This document shows, one piece after another, positions 59,368 to 64,000 of a stretch of 64,000 nt of DNA. Source of the stretch: Dactylosporangium roseum (GTDB lineage: Bacteria; Actinomycetota; Actinomycetes; Mycobacteriales; Micromonosporaceae); NCBI RefSeq assembly GCF_025264685.1, contig NZ_CP073721.1, positions 7,519,501 to 7,583,500 on the forward strand. The letters run 5' to 3'. The first letter of the stretch is position 1, and every line of letters starts with the position of its first letter. The notes beneath the pieces were generated by a model. The model saw only the letters and a program-made list of their open reading frames with translations, made no database searches and was not told where the DNA came from. Made by a program: the position numbers and the translations under genes.

Positions 59368-60598
59368 CTTAGCGGCCCTCGTCGCGGGCTTCGGCGAAGC
59401 GCTGCACGATGCCGGCCTGCCGGTCGGCCCCGACCGCGGCGAGCGGTTCGCCCGCGCGGTCACGCTGCTGGGTCCGCAATCGACGGACGAGCTGCACCGG
59501 ATCGCCCGCGCGACGCTGACCTGCCGGCCGGAGCAGTTCGAGATCCTCGACCGGGTCTTCGACGCGATCTTCCGCGGCTACGTCGACCCGGCCGGCGCCG
59601 CGCGGGGCGACCTCAACGCACCCGGCGCTTCGACAACCACGCAGCCGGGCGGCGGTGCCCCCGCCGTGTCCGACCGTCCGTCCAGCCGAGACGCCGAGCG
59701 CGAGATCGAGGCGCCGGTGTCCACCGTCGGCAGCGCGGCCGAGCGGCTCGCCTCCCGCGACTTCGCCACGCTGAGCGCTGAGGAGCTGGCGCTGCTCGCC
59801 GACCTCATGCGCCGGCTGGCGGTCGCCACCCCGCCGCGCCGCTCCCGGCGCCCGCGGCGAACGCCGAGCGGCCGGGCCATCGACCTGCGGACCACCCTGC
59901 GCCGGGCCCGCACGACCGGCGGCCATCCGTTGCGGCTGCTGCGCCGCGAGCCGCGGACCAAGCCCCGGCGGCTGGTCGTCCTGTGCGACATCTCGGGCTC
60001 CATGGAGCCCTACGCGAGAGCGATGTTGCAGCTCTTGTACTGTGCCGCCGCCACCTCCCGCGCCGAGGTGTTCACCTTCGCCACGCGGCTCACCCGGCTG
60101 ACCCGGGTGCTGGCCCGCACCCGGCCGGCGGTCGCCCTGGAACGCGCCGGCCGGGCCGCGCCCGACTGGTCCGGCGGCACCCGCATCGGAGCCGCACTCA
60201 AGTGCTTCACCGACGACTACGGGCGGCGCGGCCTGGCCCGCGGCGCGGTCGTGCTGATCGTCTCCGACGGCTGGGAGACCGGCGATCCCGCCCAGGTCGG
60301 GCGCGAGATGGCCCGGCTCGCCCGGCTGGCGTACCGGATCGTCTGGGTCAACCCCCGGACCCAGAGTCCCCGTTACCAACCGCTGGTCGGCGGGATGGCC
60401 GCCGCCTGGCCGCACTGCGACGCCGTGGTCAGCGCGCATTCGCTGGCCGCGCTCCAACCCCTCCTCGACGCTCTGCAAGGGAGTGCCCCCCCATGCTGCT
60501 CACCAATGAGTTCGTCGTTCCCCGCCCGATCGACCAGACCTGGGCGGTGCTCACCGACATCGAGCGGATCGCGCCCTGCATGCCCGGCGCGCAGTTGA
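59357..60598 (+). CDS. coxE: CoxE-like VWA domain protein
   Basis: This 413-residue protein has the MIDAS motif CDISGSMEPY near residue 213, a Thr in SGGTRIGAAL and Asp in IVSDGWETGD. The N-terminus is helical and a basic Arg-rich linker precedes the VWA domain. The start is taken as TTG 59357, overlapping coxD, and is uncertain. The frame continues for 106 bases inside coxG, giving a tail (SPMSSSFPARSTRPGRCSPT) that looks non-conserved. Confidence 0.88.
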   Translation: MRGDLAALVAGFGEALHDAGLPVGPDRGERFARAVTLLGPQSTDELHRIARATLTCRPEQFEILDRVFDAIFRGYVDPAGAARGDLNAPGASTTTQPGGGAPAVSDRPSSRDAEREIEAPVSTVGSAAERLASRDFATLSAEELALLADLMRRLAVATPPRRSRRPRRTPSGRAIDLRTTLRRARTTGGHPLRLLRREPRTKPRRLVVLCDISGSMEPYARAMLQLLYCAAATSRAEVFTFATRLTRLTRVLARTRPAVALERAGRAAPDWSGGTRIGAALKCFTDDYGRRGLARGAVVLIVSDGWETGDPAQVGREMARLARLAYRIVWVNPRTQSPRYQPLVGGMAAAWPHCDAVVSAHSLAALQPLLDALQGSAPPCCSPMSSSFPARSTRPGRCSPTSSGSRPACPARS

Positions 60599-61335
60599 CC
60601 GAGGTCCGTGGCGACGAGTACCACGGCAAGGTGAAGGTCAAGGTCGGCCCGATGACGGCGGCGTTCTCGGGCACGGCGGTCTTCAAGGAGCAGGACACCG
60701 CCGCCCGCCGCGCCGTGATCGAGGCACGGGGCCGGGACGCCAGCGGCAAGGGCCGCGCGTCGGCGCTGGTGACGGCGGTGCTGCACGACGAGGGCGCCTC
60801 GACCCGCGTCCGGGTGGAGACGGACCTGAGCATCGCCGGGCCGCTCGCACAGATGGGCCGCAGCACGATCGGCGACATCAGCACCAAACTGTTGACGCAG
60901 TTCGTGCAAAACCTGGAGCGGCAGTTGGCGGCGGAGGACCCTTCGTCCGGGCCGGCTCCCACGGCCGGGCCGGCTCCCACACCCGGGCCGACTCCCACGG
61001 CCGGGCCGACTCCCACGGCCGAGGCGGCACCCGCAGCCGGGACGGCTCCCGCGGCTGCCGGAGCGGCGCCTTCCGCCGTAGCTCTCGACACCGCTGCCGA
61101 GGTGGCCACCGTCCTGCCGGCCCCGGCCGCACCCGACGCAGCCGGCTCGACCACCGCCCCGGCCGCGCAGGCCGCCGTGGCAGCCGAGCCCGAGGTCCGG
61201 GTCATCAACGGCCCCGAGGCGGAGGCCGTCGACCTGACGAAGATCGCCGGCACCGGCACTCTCGTGAAGGTCGCCGTCCCGGTGATTGTCCTCGTCGCCG
61301 TGGTTGTCGCACTGGCGATCTGGCTGCCCCGATAG
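60493..61335 (+). CDS. coxG: CoxG-like SRPBCC protein with membrane anchor
   Basis: This 280-residue protein has a CoxG/SRPBCC domain (residues 1-150: NEFVVPRPIDQTWAVLTDIE, CMPGAQLTEV, FKEQDTAARRAVIEARGRDA). A long Pro/Thr/Ala-rich linker with an imperfect 18-bp tandem repeat (APTAGP/TPTAGP units, 60955-61020) follows, then a C-terminal membrane helix (VAVPVIVLVAVVVALAIWL). CoxG proteins anchor CO dehydrogenase at the membrane, and the C-terminal helix fits this. Confidence 0.9.
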   Translation: MLLTNEFVVPRPIDQTWAVLTDIERIAPCMPGAQLTEVRGDEYHGKVKVKVGPMTAAFSGTAVFKEQDTAARRAVIEARGRDASGKGRASALVTAVLHDEGASTRVRVETDLSIAGPLAQMGRSTIGDISTKLLTQFVQNLERQLAAEDPSSGPAPTAGPAPTPGPTPTAGPTPTAEAAPAAGTAPAAAGAAPSAVALDTAAEVATVLPAPAAPDAAGSTTAPAAQAAVAAEPEVRVINGPEAEAVDLTKIAGTGTLVKVAVPVIVLVAVVVALAIWLPR

Positions 61336-61670
61336 CCACATCTTTCCCATGATCATGGAGTCGCGCCCGGCCCGGAACCCGCGGCCCCGATCCAGCGGCG
61401 ACCACGAGCGACCGACACCACCCCGCACGACGTGAGTCGACGGCGCCGGCCGGGGCGTTGGCGGTCCACCACCACGGGTCGGTGCCGCTGTCGAACGTTC
61501 CGTTGACGATCCGCTCAACAGGGCGGTGTGCGCGACGGACGAGGCCAGCGGCACGACCAGCGCCGCGGCCGTCGCGGCGAGTGAGGGCGCCGCATGGAAA
61601 CCCTTTGGCGGACGGCACCGGGAGTGCTCCGGCTCGACACACGGGAGGTGTCAACCCTTCTCGATGACCG
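61336..61670. other. Gene-free stretch after the cox operon
   Basis: These 335 bases lie between coxG and the convergent DUF6328 gene. The frames here have poor composition. No clear terminator or repeat is visible. CATGATCATG at about 61358 is a small palindrome only. Confidence 0.45.
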
Positions 61671-62120
61671 CTATCGCTTGAAGGCCGGATAGAGGTACCA
61701 GACCGAGATGAACGCGACGGCCAGGGCGATCGCGACGGCGATCGCCCACGACGTGGCCACGACGACCTCGAAGATCAGGAACACCGCGCCGACGATCGAC
61801 AACCAGAGAAACACCAGACCGACCCCTGCGAGGTTGCTGCTCGCCTCGACGAGTTCCTTCTTGCGCCCGCGCCGGAACAGGATGCGGTGATGGCTCACGG
61901 GAGCGATGAGGCAGAGGCTGGCGAGGGAGGTCAGGATGATCGTAGCGATGTACGTTGCCCGCTGCCCGGCGGTGATCGTGTCGAAGCGCTGGTTGAACGG
62001 CAAGGTCAACAGGAAGGCGAACAGGATCTGCACACCGGTCTGAGCGACCCGTAGCTCCTGGAGCAATTCATTCCAATTACGGTCGAAACGCTCATCAGGG
62101 GTTTCATCGCGATCCGCCAT
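61671..62120 (-). CDS. DUF6328 family membrane protein
   Basis: This 149-residue protein starts at ATG 62120. A charged N-terminus (DRDETPDERFDRNWNELLQE) is followed by LRVAQTGVQILFAFLLTLPF, and four membrane helices and a basic cytoplasmic loop (RILFRRGRKKELVEAS) complete the DUF6328 pattern. Function unknown. Confidence 0.85.
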   Translation of the reverse strand: MADRDETPDERFDRNWNELLQELRVAQTGVQILFAFLLTLPFNQRFDTITAGQRATYIATIILTSLASLCLIAPVSHHRILFRRGRKKELVEASSNLAGVGLVFLWLSIVGAVFLIFEVVVATSWAIAVAIALAVAFISVWYLYPAFKR

Positions 62121-62214
62121 GCGGGTGCAAATACCCAGCGAAACAACGGATCGAACCTGACGATCGGCCAGCGAGGGCTGCGCCGTGTCGCGTGATCGGC
62201 TTATGGTCGCGAGC

Positions 62215-62538
62215 GTGAGTGCCCCCTTCGATGAGCTGACCACCGGCCGGCGCGCCTGGATCGCCCGGGCCGGCCTCAGGGAGCTCGCCACCACGATCGG
62301 ACGTCCCGGCCGCGAGGCGGTGGCGGCCCGCCCGGACCTTCTGGCGCGCGTTGACCAGCACGCCGCTTCGATCCGCGAGTCGCTCGGCGGCACGCTGCTC
62401 GATCCGGTGGCGCTGGCCGGCTATTCGGCCGCCATCCGTGACGCCGCCAGCGAGGCAGGCGACACCCTGGACGACTGGTCCCAGCCGAGCTGGGCGATGC
62501 TCCGCCTGCTCGCGGTCTGCACGCTCACCGACCCCTGA
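62215..62538 (+). CDS. DUF6401-like small protein (copy 1)
   Basis: This 107-residue protein starts at GTG 62215 (in-frame starts lie at 62185 and 62203). It is helical with RVDQHAASIRESLGG and VALAGYSAAIRDAA, matching the protein at the right window edge (AVDQHAAAVRDALGD, VALAGYATGVRDTL). This is the actinobacterial DUF6401 type of unknown function. It ends 12 bp before a palindromic element. Confidence 0.75.
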   Translation: MSAPFDELTTGRRAWIARAGLRELATTIGRPGREAVAARPDLLARVDQHAASIRESLGGTLLDPVALAGYSAAIRDAASEAGDTLDDWSQPSWAMLRLLAVCTLTDP

Positions 62539-62550
62539 CACCCACTTCCG

Positions 62551-62627
62551 CGTCGATCATGCAGTTGTGGTGCCTGACAAACCCGGCATCCCGGGAGTGT
62601 CGAGGCACCACAAGTGCAAGATCGACG
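62551..62627. repeat. Palindromic element, copy 3
   Basis: The arms CGTCGATCATGCAGTTGTGG... and their complement have two mismatches. The loop is the most diverged (ACCCGGCATCCCGGGAGTGT). It lies between two converging gene ends (62538 and 62641), consistent with a bidirectional terminator. Confidence 0.85.
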
Positions 62628-62640
62628 GGTTGGGGAGGGC

Positions 62641-63273
62641 TTAGCGACCGAAGTCCTGGGTCCAGTACGGGGTGCCGTCGGCCTTGTACGCCACGCCGAC
62701 GCCGACCGCGACGCTGGAGCAGTTGAGGATGTTGGCCCGGTGCCCCGAGCTGTTGATCCACGCGTTGACCACGTCCTGCGGGGTGCGGTAGCCCCACGCG
62801 ATGTTCTCGGCCGAGGCACCGGTCGTGTAGCCGGCACGGGCCTCACGCTGGACGAAGTTGCTGCCGTCGGAGCCGGTGTGCGAGAAGAAGTCTTTCGACA
62901 CCATGTCGGTGCTGTGCGCCCGCGCGGCGGTGACCAGGCGGCTGTCGATCCGCAGCGCGCCGCAGCCGTTGGCGGTGCGGTAGTTGTTCGTGAGCGTGAC
63001 GACCTGGTTCTCCAGAACGCTGTAGTCGGTCGGCGCGGCCGGCGTCGGCGCCGGGGTCGACTTCTTCTTTTTCTTCGCCTTCTTCTTCGGCTTCTTCGGC
63101 GTCGCCTTCGTGGCGGCCGTGAGGTCGGCCGAGAGTGTCGCACCGGCCGCCTGGACCGTGGTGACGGCGACGGGTGCGGCGGAGGCGACGGCGGCGACGG
63201 CAAGCGTCAGGCCGAGCGGGGCCACCACGAGGGCGGCGGCGATGGCAGTGGCGCGGCGGGCGAACCGGGTCAC
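62641..63273 (-). CDS. Secreted CAP/SCP-domain protein
   Basis: This 210-residue protein starts at GTG 63273 with GGAAGG upstream. The signal peptide is ARRATAIAAALVVAPLGLTL with cleavage near ASA. A Lys-rich linker (KKPKKKAKKKKKS) leads to a CAP domain: TLTNNYRTANGCGALRID, AARAHSTDMVSKDFFSHTGS, ENIAWGYRTPQDVVNAWINS, SSGHRANILN. The conserved His and Glu of the CAP cavity are present. The linker may bind teichoic or nucleic polyanions. Confidence 0.9.
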   Translation of the reverse strand: MTRFARRATAIAAALVVAPLGLTLAVAAVASAAPVAVTTVQAAGATLSADLTAATKATPKKPKKKAKKKKKSTPAPTPAAPTDYSVLENQVVTLTNNYRTANGCGALRIDSRLVTAARAHSTDMVSKDFFSHTGSDGSNFVQREARAGYTTGASAENIAWGYRTPQDVVNAWINSSGHRANILNCSSVAVGVGVAYKADGTPYWTQDFGR

Positions 63274-63492
63274 GATGGGTGTGCCTTCCGTCAGGGGCTT
63301 GGACACACCTGGCATCGGGCGCATCGCACCGGCCGTGAGCAACTCAACCGGGACGCAACGCTCGGCAACCGACTCGATACCCGTGCGGACGAATCCCTAA
63401 TGGTCCGGCACCTGAAGTTCGGTCAAAGGTTGGAGGGCGGACGGCGCGGGCATTTCTACGGTTGAGGTACCCATCGATGAAGGAGTCCAGTG

Positions 63493-63693
63493 ATGTCCAG
63501 TCTCGTCAGGCCCCGTGACAACCGTTGGATCGCTGGCGTCTGCTCGGGTCTTGCTCGGCGGTTCGGCCTCTCGCCGAACATCATGCGGCTGATCTTCATC
63601 ATCTCGTGCCTGCTGCCGGGCCCGCAGTTCGTCGTCTACATCGTCTTGTGGGTGCTGATGCCGGACGAGTCGAAGGCCCGCAGCTACGGCTGA
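63493..63693 (+). CDS. PspC domain protein
   Basis: This 66-residue protein starts at ATG 63493 behind AAGGAG. It consists of one PspC domain: RPRDNRWIAGVCSGLARRFG, NIMRLIFIISCLLPGPQFVV and YIVLWVLMPDE. PspC-type proteins are small envelope-stress membrane proteins. Intact. Confidence 0.9.
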   Translation: MSSLVRPRDNRWIAGVCSGLARRFGLSPNIMRLIFIISCLLPGPQFVVYIVLWVLMPDESKARSYG

Positions 63694-63769
63694 GTTGCTT
63701 CCTCGGTCGAGCGGGGTGCGGCCCGGGTACCGGGGTCATCCGGCGGGTGGCGCGGCCGAAGTCGACGGC

Positions 63770-64000
63770 ATGTTCAGAGACATGGTCGAAGCCACCCGCC
63801 ACACTGCGGCACGGGCGACGCTCAACGGGTTGATGACCTGGCTGGGCGAGGCCGGCTTGCACGCCGCCGCCTCGTCCGCCGGCCTGCGGGCCGCCGTCGA
63901 CCAGCACGCGGCGGCAGTCCGGGACGCGCTCGGCGATCCCGAACGCGGGCCGAGTGTCGTCGCGCTCGCGGGGTATGCGACCGGCGTGCGCGACACGCTG
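63770..64000 (+). CDS. DUF6401-like protein (copy 2), 3' end outside window
   Basis: Starting at ATG 63770 the frame is open to the window end (77 residues): MFRDMVEATRHTAARATLNG, then RAAVDQHAAAVRDALGDPER and VVALAGYATGVRDTL. It is a clear paralogue of the protein at 62215, sharing the VDQHAA and VALAGY motifs. Confidence 0.8.
   Translation, partial: MFRDMVEATRHTAARATLNGLMTWLGEAGLHAAASSAGLRAAVDQHAAAVRDALGDPERGPSVVALAGYATGVRDTL

Overview
The window is a stretch of very GC-rich actinobacterial chromosome. High-GC codon use, many GTG starts, short ATGA/GTGA operon overlaps, SARP/LAL regulators, DUF6401-, DUF6933- and DUF2637-type genes and form I aerobic CO dehydrogenase together suggest a filamentous actinomycete, most likely a member of the Micromonosporaceae. 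That placement is inferred from gene content only.

Region 1 (1-8.2 kb) is a regulator and secreted-product block. It holds a large LAL-type LuxR ATPase, a LuxR regulator with a winged-helix-like front end, and a 67-residue secreted peptide ending in Cys-Gly-Thr-Cys-Val that is translationally coupled to that regulator. An IS630-family element sits exactly in the peptide's stop codon. Two tandem paralogous secreted proteins follow, then a strong terminator.

Region 2 (8.2-27 kb) is an accessory, partly decayed island rich in toxin-antitoxin and defence genes. In order it contains: an XRE/CxxC-protein module present twice (one copy decayed); an antitoxin plus HicA-like toxin; nuclease-like DUF3883 remnants; a caspase-helicase remnant with a frame change at a slippery-looking heptamer, fused in frame to an XRE fragment; hipBA; a deleted second copy of the antitoxin/toxin pair; hicAB; a TOTE-type primase-helicase operon; a divergent pair of conserved genes; vapBC; a wrecked fic gene with its antitoxin; and higBA. 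The intact tRNA-Arg(CCT) gene at 24.4 kb is followed by a broken tetR/MFS pair and other remnants.

Region 3 (27-49 kb) is ordinary chromosome dominated by signalling. A two-component system lies upstream of an ABC transporter, with an 18-nt palindromic site repeated before both the regulator and the transporter. Next come an AfsR-like SARP regulator with a berberine-bridge-type FAD oxidase, a DeoR-regulated amino-sugar/tagatose-type catabolic set (SIS isomerase, PfkB kinase, class II aldolase), two further two-component systems, an ABC-2-like membrane protein behind TetR-type operators, and a ribbon-helix-helix/DUF2637 operon with GCTAGC iterons.

Region 4 (49.7-64 kb) carries a DedA protein, a cell-wall hydrolase-like protein behind a c-di-AMP (ydaO/yuaA) riboswitch, a branched-chain aminotransferase and a spermidine-synthase-like protein. 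A complete form I CO dehydrogenase operon (coxM-coxS-coxL-xdhC/YHS-coxD-coxE-coxG) follows, then small envelope and DUF genes. Three copies of a roughly 71-77 bp palindromic element sit just 3' of genes at 36.8, 40.5 and 62.6 kb. No rRNA, CRISPR array or replication origin was seen.
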